From contig CAZIHO010000015.1 in NCBI GenBank assembly GCA_964538875.1, positions 1 through 43,474 on the forward strand: a stretch of DNA of 43,474 bases, written 5' to 3'. Below the pieces are notes generated by a model that ran no database searches, was not told the DNA's origin, and saw only the letters and a list, made by a program, of their open reading frames with translations. Origin of the DNA: CAZIHO01 sp964538875 (GTDB lineage Bacteria > Pseudomonadota > Gammaproteobacteria > Chromatiales > Chromatiaceae). The stretch's first letter is position 1, and each line of letters starts with the position of its first letter. The position numbers were made by a program, and so were the translations under genes. Shown here piece after piece: positions 33,641 to 42,365 of this stretch.

Positions 33641-35260
33641 ATGGCTGCTTCCCCGTTTTACGACGTGTTGATCATCGGCAGCGGTGCGGCGGGCCTGAGC
33701 CTCGCCCTGCGGTTGCCGCCCAAGACCCGTGTCGCCCTGATCGCCAAGCGCGCCCTCAACGAGGGCAACACCTACTACGCCCAAGGCGGAATTTCGGCGG
33801 TGTTGGATACCGCCGACTCCCTGGACGCCCACGTCGATGACACCCTGAACGCCGGCGCCGGGCTGTGCGATCCGGACACCGTACGTCTGGTGGTCAACCA
33901 GGGTCCCGAGGAAATTCGCTGGCTGATCGAGCAAGGTGTTCAGTTCACGCCCTCCAAGAAGGGTCGGGGCGGCGCTGGTTATCACCTGACCCGGGAGGGT
34001 GGTCACTCTCACCGGCGTGTGATCCACGCCGGCGACGCCACCGGCAAGGCGCTGCAACTGGCCCTGGACGCGGCCGTACGGCAGCGGGACCACATCGAGC
34101 GCTTCGAAGACCACATCGCCGTGGATCTGATCGTGGAACGGCGCCCCAAAAAAGGCGAATCACTGTGTCAGGGCGCCTACGTGCTAGACAAGGCAACCGG
34201 CAAGGTACGCACCTTCCGGGCCCGCTTCGTGGTATTGGCGAGCGGCGGCGCCAGCAAGGTCTATCTCTATACCACCAACCCGGACGTGGCTACCGGCGAC
34301 GGCATCGCCATGGCCTGGCGGGCCGGCTGCCGGGTCGCCAACATGGAATTCATGCAATTCCATCCCACCTGTCTCTATCACCCGAAAGCCAAGTCATTCC
34401 TCATCAGTGAGGCGGTACGGGGCGAGGGGGGACGCCTGTTGCTGCCCAACGGCGAGCGCTTCATGCCGGACTTCGACGAACGGGCCGAACTGGCACCCCG
34501 CGACATCGTGGCCCGGGCCATCGACCATGAGATCAAGCGTCTCGGCATCGAATGCGTCTATTTAGACATCAGCCACCGCACCCCGGACTTCATCCGCGAG
34601 CACTTTCCCACCATCCAGTCCCGCTGCCTGGAGTACGGCATCGACATCACCAAGGAACCCATTCCGGTGGTGCCCGCCGCCCACTACACCTGCGGCGGCG
34701 TCATGGTGGATATGCACACCGGGCGTGCCGATCTGGCCAATCTGTACGCCATCGGGGAGGTGGCCTACACCGGACTGCATGGCGCCAACCGCATGGCCAG
34801 CAATTCCTTGCTGGAATGCGTGGTCTATGCCGCCCGCGCCGCCAAGGACATCACCCAGCACCTGCCGGGCACGCCGGAACCCAAGCATCTGCCATCCTGG
34901 GACGAAAGCCGGGTCACGGACGCAGACGAAATGGTGGTGGTATCCCACAACTGGGATGAATTACGGCGCTTCATGTGGGATTACGTGGGCATCGTGCGCA
35001 CCAACAAGCGACTGGAGCGGGCCAAGCGGCGGGTGGACTTGCTACGCCGGGAGATCCTGGAGTTTTACGGTTATTTCCGTATCAATAATGATCTGCTCGA
35101 ACTGCGCAATCTGGTGGACGTGGCCGAACTCATCATCACCTCGGCGCAACGGCGCAAGGAAAGCCGGGGCCTGCACTTTACCCTGGACTTCCCTCGTCTG
35201 GACGAACGCCAACGCCACCCAACCGTTCTGATTCCCGACAACTACGCACCCCCCGCTTGA
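33641..35260 (+). CDS. nadB: L-aspartate oxidase NadB
   Basis: FAD enzyme that oxidises aspartate to iminoaspartate, the first step of NAD synthesis. It has 539 residues: FAD-binding DVLIIGSGAAGLSLAL at about 8-23, NEGNTYYAQGGISAVL, the HSHRRVIHAGD region, MEFMQFHPTCLY, and the C-terminal helical domain of the succinate dehydrogenase/fumarate reductase flavoprotein family (GANRMASNSLLECVV). GAGGTAA at 33629-33635 lies 5 bases before the ATG. nadA and nadC are not adjacent. Confidence 0.98.
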   Translation: MAASPFYDVLIIGSGAAGLSLALRLPPKTRVALIAKRALNEGNTYYAQGGISAVLDTADSLDAHVDDTLNAGAGLCDPDTVRLVVNQGPEEIRWLIEQGVQFTPSKKGRGGAGYHLTREGGHSHRRVIHAGDATGKALQLALDAAVRQRDHIERFEDHIAVDLIVERRPKKGESLCQGAYVLDKATGKVRTFRARFVVLASGGASKVYLYTTNPDVATGDGIAMAWRAGCRVANMEFMQFHPTCLYHPKAKSFLISEAVRGEGGRLLLPNGERFMPDFDERAELAPRDIVARAIDHEIKRLGIECVYLDISHRTPDFIREHFPTIQSRCLEYGIDITKEPIPVVPAAHYTCGGVMVDMHTGRADLANLYAIGEVAYTGLHGANRMASNSLLECVVYAARAAKDITQHLPGTPEPKHLPSWDESRVTDADEMVVVSHNWDELRRFMWDYVGIVRTNKRLERAKRRVDLLRREILEFYGYFRINNDLLELRNLVDVAELIITSAQRRKESRGLHFTLDFPRLDERQRHPTVLIPDNYAPPA

Positions 35261-35281
35261 TGGCCGGGGCCGGCCCGGCCA
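35261..35281 (+). terminator. Hairpin directly after nadB
   Basis: Perfect 8-base arms (TGGCCGGG and CCCGGCCA) with loop GCCGG start on the base after the nadB stop. A weak CTTTTCC follows 12 bases later. A second perfect 7-bp hairpin (CCGGGGT/ACCCCGG, 35307-35325) follows. Probable transcription end. Confidence 0.5.
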
Positions 35282-35632
35282 GACCGGCGGGCACTTTTCC
35301 ACGCGGCCGGGGTCCGATACCCCGGAATCGCCATGGCCGGATTGACGCCAATCGCCAATCCTGCTTTACAATAGCCCCATCCTGAGCTTGTCTTATTGCG
35401 TATGAGCCATGTATCACCGGGAACCTAGGGACAAGAAAATCAAGGGATTTCCACCAACCATCAAACCGGAATTCTTATGGGGTTTGGTCCCATCCCAATA
35501 ACCCGCCGATGCTTGTGCCTTATTCCCTTTCAATCCCCGGGATGATGCGCAGGCCGAATCATTCCGTGCCGGCCCTTCCCAACCCGGCGTTTTCCACCAC
35601 CCCATTCTCAACCCATTGTGTAGGTACCCAAG
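35282..35632 (+). other. Spacer between nadB and the radical SAM gene
   Basis: About 350 bases without a gene on either strand that I can support. It contains the second hairpin 35307-35325 and a possible promoter with TTGACG (35342-35347) and TACAAT (35367-35372), whose 19-base spacing is longer than ideal. From there to the radical SAM start is a 260-base leader with no recognised riboswitch; no FNR-type TTGAT-N4-ATCAA box was seen. Confidence 0.35.
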
Positions 35633-37075
35633 ATGACCAGTTCCACCATCGATAAAGAGCGCCTGATCGCCAAGGCCCGTACCCGCCTTGACGACCTGCG
35701 GACCTTGCAGGAATTGGGCCTAATCTGCAAGGACGGCGACTTCTTCCCCTCGGTCCACTATCCGCCGATCACCATGTATCCCCCCATCACCGAGGAGGAA
35801 ATGTTCAAGGACTACAGCCTGCCCGAGGATGGGCTGGTGGACGTCTACGCCCACATCCCCTTCTGCGAGCGCCGTTGTGTCTTTTGCCATTACCCCGTGC
35901 GCCTGGGTCCCAAATACGAAAGTGAAAAGGACCAGTACCTGGATGCCCTAGAAAAGGAAATGGATATTTATCTGGCGCGCCTTGGGGTCAATCGGGTCCG
36001 AGCGCGCTCCATTCTGGTGGGCGGCGGCACACCCACCTACCTCACCCTGCCGCAGATGCGCCGTTTCCTAGAATCCTTCGTGGCCCGCGTAGATATTTCC
36101 GGACATCCCCAATTCAATTACGACGTGGATCCCAACACCCTATTGGGCGACGAGGGCATGGAACGCCTGCGCATGATGCGGGACTTCGGCGTGGACCGGC
36201 TCACCATCGGCGTTCAATCCCTGAACGACCGTATTCTCAAGCTCATGAACCGGCCCCACGATGTCAAGGAAGCCCTGGAATCCATCGAAAATTCCAAGCG
36301 CCTGGGCTTTCAGGTCAACATCGAATTCATCTTCGGCTATCCCGGCCAAACCCTGGAGAACTGGGCCGAGGTGGTCGAGCAGGCGGCCCAATTGGACGTG
36401 GATGAGATCCAACTCTATCGCCTCAAGGTGGATGCCTATGGCGACTATCAGGGACCAATCAAGCGCTTTGGCGAAATCCATCCGTCGGAAATGCCGACCG
36501 TTGATGACACCCTGGTCATGAAACAAATGGCCATCGACATCCTAGGTGAATACGGCTATCACGAGAACATGCGCCGGGTGTTTTCCCGCAAGCCGGAGCA
36601 CTATTCTCATTACGCCCACAATCAATGCTGCAAACTGTATGACGAGGTGGGCTTTGGCTTGACCGCCTTCAGCAGCCTGCGCAATCGGTTTATCCTCAAC
36701 ACCCAATACTTCGACGAATACTATGCCAAGATCGCGGAAGGCAAACTGCCCCTCAACCGGGGTTTGGTCCGCAATCAAGAGGAACAGGAGCGCTGGGCCA
36801 TCGTCCTGCCCCTGAAGAATCGCTCGGTGCGCCGCAATGACTATTTGCGCGCCACCGGCGTGCCTCTGGACTCGGTATTCAACGACAAGATGGAACGGCT
36901 GGCTGCCGCCGGTCTGGTGGAAGTCAACGACAAGGAAATCGTGCTGACCAAACTCGGCGCCTTTTTCGCCGACGAGGTGGCCCAGCAATTCCACCACCCG
37001 GATTACATGCCCTTCCCCAAAGATTCCTACCAGCCGGGTCCCCTATACCCCTACGGGGAGGCTAACCGGCCCTAG
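35633..37075 (+). CDS. HemN/HemW-like radical SAM protein, substrate unknown
   Basis: 480-residue member of the coproporphyrinogen-III-oxidase-like radical SAM family. The [4Fe-4S] motif is HIPFCERRCVFCHYP (CxxxCxxC at about residues 83-90), followed by VGGGTPTYL, DVDPNTL, GVQSLNDRIL and the FGYPGQTLENW segment. An 80-residue N-terminal extension (VHYPPITMYPPITEEEMF) and a C-terminal winged-helix-like region (ATGVPLDSVFNDKMERLAAAGL) flank the barrel. True HemN has a fourth cysteine (CxxxCxxCxC), which is missing here (C-H-Y), so porphyrinogen oxidation is doubtful. Monocistronic, with a long leader. Confidence 0.82.
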   Translation: MTSSTIDKERLIAKARTRLDDLRTLQELGLICKDGDFFPSVHYPPITMYPPITEEEMFKDYSLPEDGLVDVYAHIPFCERRCVFCHYPVRLGPKYESEKDQYLDALEKEMDIYLARLGVNRVRARSILVGGGTPTYLTLPQMRRFLESFVARVDISGHPQFNYDVDPNTLLGDEGMERLRMMRDFGVDRLTIGVQSLNDRILKLMNRPHDVKEALESIENSKRLGFQVNIEFIFGYPGQTLENWAEVVEQAAQLDVDEIQLYRLKVDAYGDYQGPIKRFGEIHPSEMPTVDDTLVMKQMAIDILGEYGYHENMRRVFSRKPEHYSHYAHNQCCKLYDEVGFGLTAFSSLRNRFILNTQYFDEYYAKIAEGKLPLNRGLVRNQEEQERWAIVLPLKNRSVRRNDYLRATGVPLDSVFNDKMERLAAAGLVEVNDKEIVLTKLGAFFADEVAQQFHHPDYMPFPKDSYQPGPLYPYGEANRP

Positions 37076-37100
37076 GCGAACTGCACGGAGCGCCATCCGG

Positions 37101-37134
37101 CCAGGGAATCGCTGCCCAAGGGGCGATTCCCTGG
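37101..37134. terminator. Perfect 12-bp hairpin between convergent genes
   Basis: CCAGGGAATCGC (37101-37112) and its exact complement (37123-37134) enclose a 10-base loop in the junction between the radical SAM gene and the facing glycosyltransferase gene, ending next to the latter's stop codon. No U-tract. Strong candidate for a bidirectional terminator. Confidence 0.6.
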
Positions 37135-37135
37135 T

Positions 37136-38245
37136 CTAACCCGGCGGCACATCAGGGTCCCGGCCCGCCGCCAGTTGCTCGACCCGCGCCCGGATGCGCT
37201 GCACGAAGGCACCGCGACTGAACCGTTCGGCCTGCCGGCGAATCTGCTGGGCATCAAAACTCCGGGTTTCAAACTGCTGAATCGCCCCCATCAGGCTTGC
37301 CACCGAAGGCTCGGGAAACAATATTCCGGTTTGCCCATCCACCACCGTTTCCAAGGCGCCGCCGGACCCGAGGGCGATCACCGGCCGGCCCGCCGCCATA
37401 GCCTCCACCGGCGCAATACCGAAATCCTCTTCCCCAGGGAAAATAAACGCCCGGGCGCCGGCCAGCAGACCCTTCAGTTCGTCAAAGGATACGCCGCCCA
37501 AAAATTGAGTGTGGGAGCCAGCCAAGCGGCGCAGCGCCCCTTCATGGGGACCCTTGCCCACCACCTTGAGTGGCCGGCCCAGGGCTTCGCAGGCTTGAAT
37601 GGCCAATTCGATCTGCTTATAGGGCGTGAGCCGGGATACCACCAGGTAATAGTCGCCAGGCTGGCCGCCGGGCTGGATCGATTCCACCTCCGCCGGCGGA
37701 TAAATGATTTCCGAACCAACCCCATAGGCACGCCCGATCCGTTGCTGGATATGGGCCGATATGGCGACAAAAAGATCCACCCGCCGGCTGGTATACAGAT
37801 CCCATTGCTTTAGAGCTGCCAATAGCACCGCTAACAGGGGTTTGATGACCTTCGGCATGGGTTCGTTGCGGAGATATTTCTCCCGGTCCCAAACGAACCG
37901 CATCGGCGTATAGCAATAGCAGAGGTGCCGTGCACCCTTGGGAATCCGGACTCCTTTGGCAAAGGCGCTACTAGAAGAAAGGATGATGTCGAAGCCCCGC
38001 ACATCTACCTGGGCGAAAGCCAGCGGATACAGGGGCAGATAGGTCTTGAAATGGCTCCTGAGCCAGGGGAGCCGCTGCATGAAGGAGGTGCGGATATCCC
38101 AGCTGGCAAAGCGGGGAGGAAAATTATCCGGCAAAAAAATCGAGGTGAAGATGGGCGCGTCTGGAAACGCCTCATGCAAGGCGTCCAGGACCCGTTCCGC
38201 ACCCCCATACTGATTGAGAAAATCATGGACGATGGCGACCTTCAT
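37136..38245 (-). CDS. Glycosyltransferase family 4 protein (GT-B fold)
   Basis: 369-residue retaining glycosyltransferase, probably using a nucleotide sugar for cell-surface polysaccharide or glycolipid. It begins MKVAIVHDFLNQYGGAERVL, the usual acceptor-side N-terminus of the family. The C-terminal Rossmann domain has VSRLTPYKQIELAIQACE, FLGGVSFDELKGLLAGARAF and the EX7E-like motif EEDFGIAPVEAMAAGRPVIA. The ATG at 38245 is preferred; an ATG at 38293 would add 16 non-conserved residues. It follows the second glycosyltransferase by 140 bases. Specific sugar and acceptor unknown. Confidence 0.9.
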   Translation of the reverse strand: MKVAIVHDFLNQYGGAERVLDALHEAFPDAPIFTSIFLPDNFPPRFASWDIRTSFMQRLPWLRSHFKTYLPLYPLAFAQVDVRGFDIILSSSSAFAKGVRIPKGARHLCYCYTPMRFVWDREKYLRNEPMPKVIKPLLAVLLAALKQWDLYTSRRVDLFVAISAHIQQRIGRAYGVGSEIIYPPAEVESIQPGGQPGDYYLVVSRLTPYKQIELAIQACEALGRPLKVVGKGPHEGALRRLAGSHTQFLGGVSFDELKGLLAGARAFIFPGEEDFGIAPVEAMAAGRPVIALGSGGALETVVDGQTGILFPEPSVASLMGAIQQFETRSFDAQQIRRQAERFSRGAFVQRIRARVEQLAAGRDPDVPPG

Positions 38246-38385
38246 GGCGTGCTTCTCTTGGTAGGCTCCGGCTGCGGGCGGATCAGCCGTCACTCAGGGG
38301 ACCAGGGCGCCACGGTAACGCCCATGGGATGCGTCCGGCCCTTCCACCGGTGCCGGAACACCCGGTTTCGGCAACCCCCGCCAGA

Positions 38386-39636
38386 TCAACCGCTATTACG
38401 GCCGACGATGCGCCGGTAAAGGGCCAGGGTTTGTTCCGCGCACCGCTCCCAGCTAAATTCCCTGGCCCTGGCCAGGCCCGCCTGGCGCAAGCGCTCCCCT
38501 AACGCCGGGTCGGCGCTGATCCGTTCCATGGCGGCGGCCAAGCCGGCGGGATCGAGGGGATTGACGTGCAGGGCCGCCGGACCGGTCACTTCCGCCATGG
38601 CGGAATCCTGGGAAGTGATGACCGGACAGCCGCAACTCATAGCTTCCAACACCGGCAAGCCAAAGCCTTCGTAGAGGGACGGGAAAATCAGCGCCCGGGC
38701 GCCGGAATACAGGGCTGGCAGGTCCGCTTGGGGCAGGTAGCCGGCGCGGATGACCCCTGACGGCGGGCTCGCCCCCTGGTCCATGCCCCAGCCCGCGCCC
38801 CCCACCTGGAGCCAGGGCAAGCGGCGGCGGATGGCGGCCGGCAGCATCTGGTAGGCAGCCAGCCCGGTGGCCAGGTTCTTGCGGGGTTCCTGGGTGCCGA
38901 CAAACAGAAAATAATCACCGTATTTTAGGCCAAGGCGTGCCAACACCCCCTGGGCCTGCTCATGGTTCAGGGGCCGGTAAGCCTGGTCCACGCCTAGGGA
39001 GGTGACGCTGATGCGCTGCTCCGGAATGCCGAAGGTGGCGATCATTTCCTGTTTCACCCGATGGGAGATGGTCAGGAAGTGCTCCACGGCGGCGGCCCGG
39101 GCCGGAAATTGGTCATTGAAAAAACGCACCCGGGCCGGTGGATGGGTCTCGGGAAACTTGACCAGGGACAGGTCAAACAGAGTCATGACCGTGGGCCGGC
39201 CGCCCCCCAGGGGCACCAAGCCGGTTTCGTGATACANNNNNNNNNNNNNNNNNNNNNNNNNNNNNNNNNNNNNNNNNNNNNNNNNNNNNNNNNNNNNNNN
39301 NNNNNNNNNNNNNNNNNNNNNNNNNNNNNNNNNNNNGGGCACCAAGCCGGTTTCGTGATACAGGTCCCAGGGCTGGACCCGCCGGGCCAAGGCTAGGGCC
39401 CCTTGGCTCATCCCATGGCGCAAAGCATAGAGCCAGGGATGCCGGCGGCCCTGGCTGGTCAGCCCGCTGATGCGGCCGGATTGCTGGTCGTGCAGGCCAC
39501 CGATCCAGCCGCCGTAAAAGAAGCGGATCTGGTCCTGGGGCGCGATTCGGGTCAGCGCTTGGCCGAGATGGAACACATAATTGCCGACCCCGGTTCTGGG
39601 ACTCCGCAAGGACAGTCCATTGATGAGCAGCTTCAC
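38386..39636 (-). CDS. Glycosyltransferase family 4 protein, interrupted by an N-run
   Basis: Second GT-B glycosyltransferase. The start is taken as the GTG at 39636 (VKLLINGLSLRSPRTGVGNY), with no clear Shine-Dalgarno. The C-terminal domain has FVGTQEPRKNLATGLAAYQ, IFPSLYEGFGLPVLEAMSCG and ends EFSWERCAEQTLALYRR. A run of 100 N (39237-39336) lies inside. Identical 26-base flanks show that the coding sequence is really continuous: removing the N-run and one copy (126 bases, 42 codons) keeps the frame and joins WDLYHETGLVP to LGGGRPTV, giving about 374 residues. Acceptor unknown. Confidence 0.88.
   Translation of the reverse strand: MKLLINGLSLRSPRTGVGNYVFHLGQALTRIAPQDQIRFFYGGWIGGLHDQQSGRISGLTSQGRRHPWLYALRHGMSQGALALARRVQPWDLYHETGLVPXXXXXXXXXXXXXXXXXXXXXXXXXXXXXXXXXXYHETGLVPLGGGRPTVMTLFDLSLVKFPETHPPARVRFFNDQFPARAAAVEHFLTISHRVKQEMIATFGIPEQRISVTSLGVDQAYRPLNHEQAQGVLARLGLKYGDYFLFVGTQEPRKNLATGLAAYQMLPAAIRRRLPWLQVGGAGWGMDQGASPPSGVIRAGYLPQADLPALYSGARALIFPSLYEGFGLPVLEAMSCGCPVITSQDSAMAEVTGPAALHVNPLDPAGLAAAMERISADPALGERLRQAGLARAREFSWERCAEQTLALYRRIVGRNSG
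39237..39336. other. Assembly gap (100 N), probably false
   Basis: Exactly 100 N, the usual placeholder for unknown length. The 26 bases before (39211-39236) and after (39337-39362) are identical, so the contigs overlap and should be merged. Confidence 0.95.
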
Positions 39637-39676
39637 GGGGGATACCGGGCTTGGGGGCCAGTCCGGCCCGGCGCCC

Positions 39677-40357
39677 TCAGCGCCCTTGGGCCAGCAACGC
39701 CTGGATGCGCTCCAGGGGACCGCCGTCCTGGGCGGAGGCACCGTCTGGCACCCGTGCGCCGGCCGTGCCCCGCAGCACTAGGGCCCGGGGATCCGTGGCC
39801 GGATAACCCGCCTTTTGCAGGATACGGTCGGCGATTTGCTCCGCCTCCCGTTCCTTGGCCGGGTCCAACACCTGGCGCAGGGAGCCAAAATGGCTCAATC
39901 CCACCTGACCGGACGGATTAGCGGCCGACCAGCCGGCACCGCCGATGGCTTCCCCTGGGGAGCGGGGACAAAAGTGCCCGGCCAGGTCATGGCCCATTTC
40001 GTGGGCTAGGATGGCGGCTAATTCCGCTTCGGTGGCGGCCGCCTGGAGTGCTCCCTCGGTCACGTAAATGTAGCCGTCACCGATGGAAAAGGCGTTCACC
40101 GAGTAATCCCGCACCACCCGGACCCGCCAGTTGGACTTGGCCTCCACGCCCGCCGACCAGGCCAGCCGAGTGACGAATTCCCGCACCAGTCCGGTCAGCG
40201 CGTCATTGCCCCGCAGGGGCCATTCCTGCTCGACCCGGGCCCGGGCCGCCTGGGCACGGGTCTGCTCCTCCGGGCAGGGGGCCGCGCCCATGGCGGGCGC
40301 GGCGGACACCACTCCTAGCAAAACACCAGCCCAGCGCCGGGCCGAACGCTTGTCCAT
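39677..40357 (-). CDS. Secreted M48-family metallopeptidase
   Basis: 226 residues with a signal peptide (MDKRSARRWAGVLLGVVSAAPAMGA) and a compact M48 (Oma1/BepA-like) zinc protease domain: the zinc motif HEMGH in LAAILAHEMGHDLAGHF near residue 114-118 and the third ligand region EREAEQIADRILQKAGY near 174. Conserved YSVNAFSIGDGYIYVTEGAL precedes it, as in other M48 proteins. Unlike BepA it has no TPR region. It lies 40 bases upstream of the glycosyltransferase gene and 17 bases after the lipoprotein gene, suggesting a common transcript. Confidence 0.9.
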   Translation of the reverse strand: MDKRSARRWAGVLLGVVSAAPAMGAAPCPEEQTRAQAARARVEQEWPLRGNDALTGLVREFVTRLAWSAGVEAKSNWRVRVVRDYSVNAFSIGDGYIYVTEGALQAAATEAELAAILAHEMGHDLAGHFCPRSPGEAIGGAGWSAANPSGQVGLSHFGSLRQVLDPAKEREAEQIADRILQKAGYPATDPRALVLRGTAGARVPDGASAQDGGPLERIQALLAQGR

Positions 40358-40374
40358 GGCTGGGCCGTTCCCGG

Positions 40375-41022
40375 CTAGATGACCTGGAAGGTAGACACCT
40401 TGGTGTCGTAGCTGGTGCCTACCTGCACCCGGTGCTCCACCACGTAGTAGCCCTTCTCCGCCCCCTGGGGAATGGGGAAGGCACCTTGGGACGCCCAGCC
40501 GCCGGTTTGGCGTTGCTCGGTCTGGGCGCGCATTTCCGACAGCACCTTGCCGTCCTTCTTCAATACCAGCACTTCCTGAACTTCCACCGCGCCCCGGTTT
40601 TGGGGAGCGATCAGGGAGTAGTCGGTATTAAAGGTCACCGAGCCGCCGGCATTGACCGTCTTGGGCGCCGAATTGACGGTACGAATCTTGACCGCGCCGG
40701 CCGTGGTGTGCTGATTTAAGCCGTAGAAATCCGGGTCCACCTTGCGGTACTGGGCCCGATCCGCCTCATAGGACCGGGCTTGGGCGGCCTGGTACTGGCT
40801 CAGGGCCACGGAACTCCAGCCAACCACGGCGCCGGCCGCGCAGCCAATCGCGGCGCCCCGGCCCCCGCCCAGCAGGGCGCCGACCAAGGCGCCGCCGGCA
40901 CAACCGACCACCGCGCCGGTGGCCTGGTCCTGCTGCTCTTGATTGGTGGCGCAGGAGGTCAAGAAGGCGCTGGCGGCCAGCACAGCGACGCCGAGACGTA
41001 CTTTCCTAGGGTTCATAGACAA
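40375..41022 (-). CDS. Glycine-zipper lipoprotein, unknown function
   Basis: 215 residues. Signal peptide with lipobox LTSC puts the lipidated cysteine at about 24. It is followed by a glycine-zipper segment (GAVVGCAGGALVGALLGGGR, then AAIGCAAGAVVG) that may insert into a membrane, and a C-terminal beta-rich domain (VKIRTVNSAPKTVNAGGSVT, VQEVLVLKKDGKVL, YYVVEHRVQVGTSYDTKVS) of about 115 residues. The C-terminal domain is not a family I recognise. Gene order and spacing link it to the VWA gene (66 bases upstream) and the M48 peptidase. Confidence 0.82.
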   Translation of the reverse strand: MSMNPRKVRLGVAVLAASAFLTSCATNQEQQDQATGAVVGCAGGALVGALLGGGRGAAIGCAAGAVVGWSSVALSQYQAAQARSYEADRAQYRKVDPDFYGLNQHTTAGAVKIRTVNSAPKTVNAGGSVTFNTDYSLIAPQNRGAVEVQEVLVLKKDGKVLSEMRAQTEQRQTGGWASQGAFPIPQGAEKGYYVVEHRVQVGTSYDTKVSTFQVI

Positions 41023-41088
41023 TTTCCTCAGAAAATCGGGTTGAGCGAGCGCCGGCCGCCCAGACTGGGGAGCGCCGGCGCGATTGGT

Positions 41089-42210
41089 TTATTCGCTGAA
41101 ATAGGGGTTGCCGTCCGGCAGGGTGGGCAGGATCTGGCCCAACATTTCCTTTTGGCGCTGTAACTCGGCCACCGGCGGCGCCTGGATCGCCTCGAAGTTG
41201 CTGCTCTCGTACACGTACTTGCCGCTGCGGGCCGGATAGTCGATGCCCACCTTGAAGATGTGGGGCTCACCGTCCACCGGCAGATAGGAGCGGAAGGTCA
41301 CCACATAATCGTTTTGGATGATGTGCTGGATTTCCTCCACCACCTTCTGCATCTTGTCGTAGGCCTCGCCGATCAAATAGTACTTGCCGAACGAGTTCTT
41401 GCTCAGCGCTTCCAGGTTCTTGAAGTAGGCCGGATTTACCTTGGTATAGGCCAGCGAATAAATCGGCAGCGGGATGCCCAGGTTAGTGATGCGGCCCATC
41501 AGTTCCTCCCGGGACAGGGCGCTGCCCTCGTCCTTGCCGTCGGAAACCACCACCACCGAGCAGGACACCACATAGTTGGACGCGCTGGGCGCCACGGAAC
41601 CCTGGGCGCTCATACCGCACATCTGCATGGCGGCGCCGACGGTGTCATACAAACGGGTTTTCAGGCCGTCCGCCTTGATGTCCGCCAAGCGGCGGCCCAG
41701 GGCGTTGGTATCCCGCTCGAACTGGGAAACCACCTCGTAGCCCTGCTTGCTGTCCCGGATCGCCAACACCGCGATTTCGTCCTGGGGCCGCTTGGAATCT
41801 ATGTAGCGGGCCGCAGCGCGCAGGGCGGCGTTGAAGGGACCGCCGTTCATGGAACCGCTGGCGTCCAGCACTAGCACGGTGCGGGTGGCCTCCTGGCGCT
41901 GGCGAATGGAATGCACCATGTACTGGCGCTTCATGGGGTCATAGGGGCGGCCCTTGACCATCACCCCAATGTTCATTTCATTGAGATTGATGAGGGGCAT
42001 TTGCTCCTGGTCGAAGGTGCGGAAATAAACCTGCACATAGGGATATAGGGCCGATTCGGTCCGGTAGACCTTGATCCCGTAGGAATTGGGATCAGCGAAG
42101 CCATATCCGGACTGGCCCCAAGCCGCCCCGGACAGGACAAGTACCAGGCTGGCCAACAGCAAACGGCCGAGGGACTGGGTTCCGCGCATCAAATCATGCC
42201 AAAGTTGCAT
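41089..42210 (-). CDS. Secreted von Willebrand factor A domain protein
   Basis: 373 residues from the ATG at 42210 (GGAGG 5 bases upstream). Signal peptide to about 33 (LLLASLVLVLSGAAWGQ). A short N-terminal beta domain (about 45-105) precedes a VWA domain whose MIDAS metal site is intact: D116-A-S118-G-S120 in VLVLDASGSM, the threonine region KTRLYDTVGAAM and VVVVSDGKDEG. A C-terminal beta segment has TFRSYLPVDGEPHIFKVGI. The likely role is metal-dependent protein binding in the periplasm. An in-frame extension runs into the N-run upstream but lacks support. Confidence 0.88.
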   Translation of the reverse strand: MQLWHDLMRGTQSLGRLLLASLVLVLSGAAWGQSGYGFADPNSYGIKVYRTESALYPYVQVYFRTFDQEQMPLINLNEMNIGVMVKGRPYDPMKRQYMVHSIRQRQEATRTVLVLDASGSMNGGPFNAALRAAARYIDSKRPQDEIAVLAIRDSKQGYEVVSQFERDTNALGRRLADIKADGLKTRLYDTVGAAMQMCGMSAQGSVAPSASNYVVSCSVVVVSDGKDEGSALSREELMGRITNLGIPLPIYSLAYTKVNPAYFKNLEALSKNSFGKYYLIGEAYDKMQKVVEEIQHIIQNDYVVTFRSYLPVDGEPHIFKVGIDYPARSGKYVYESSNFEAIQAPPVAELQRQKEMLGQILPTLPDGNPYFSE

Positions 42211-42250
42211 GAGGTCCTCCTTATCATTGGGTTTCTTGATCTGGCCTGCC

Positions 42251-42350
42251 NNNNNNNNNNNNNNNNNNNNNNNNNNNNNNNNNNNNNNNNNNNNNNNNNN
42301 NNNNNNNNNNNNNNNNNNNNNNNNNNNNNNNNNNNNNNNNNNNNNNNNNN
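42251..42350. other. Assembly gap (100 N), true length unknown
   Basis: Exactly 100 N in the spacer upstream of the VWA gene. The flanks do not overlap directly; instead GCCTGCC on the left is the reverse complement of GGCAGGC on the right. A missing segment, even a gene, cannot be excluded. Confidence 0.9.
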
Positions 42351-42365
42351 GGCAGGCGACGCCAA

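Noticed and set aside
39211..39362. Apparent 26-base direct repeat
   Set aside because: The two copies flank a placeholder gap inside one gene, so it is a contig overlap and not a biological repeat.
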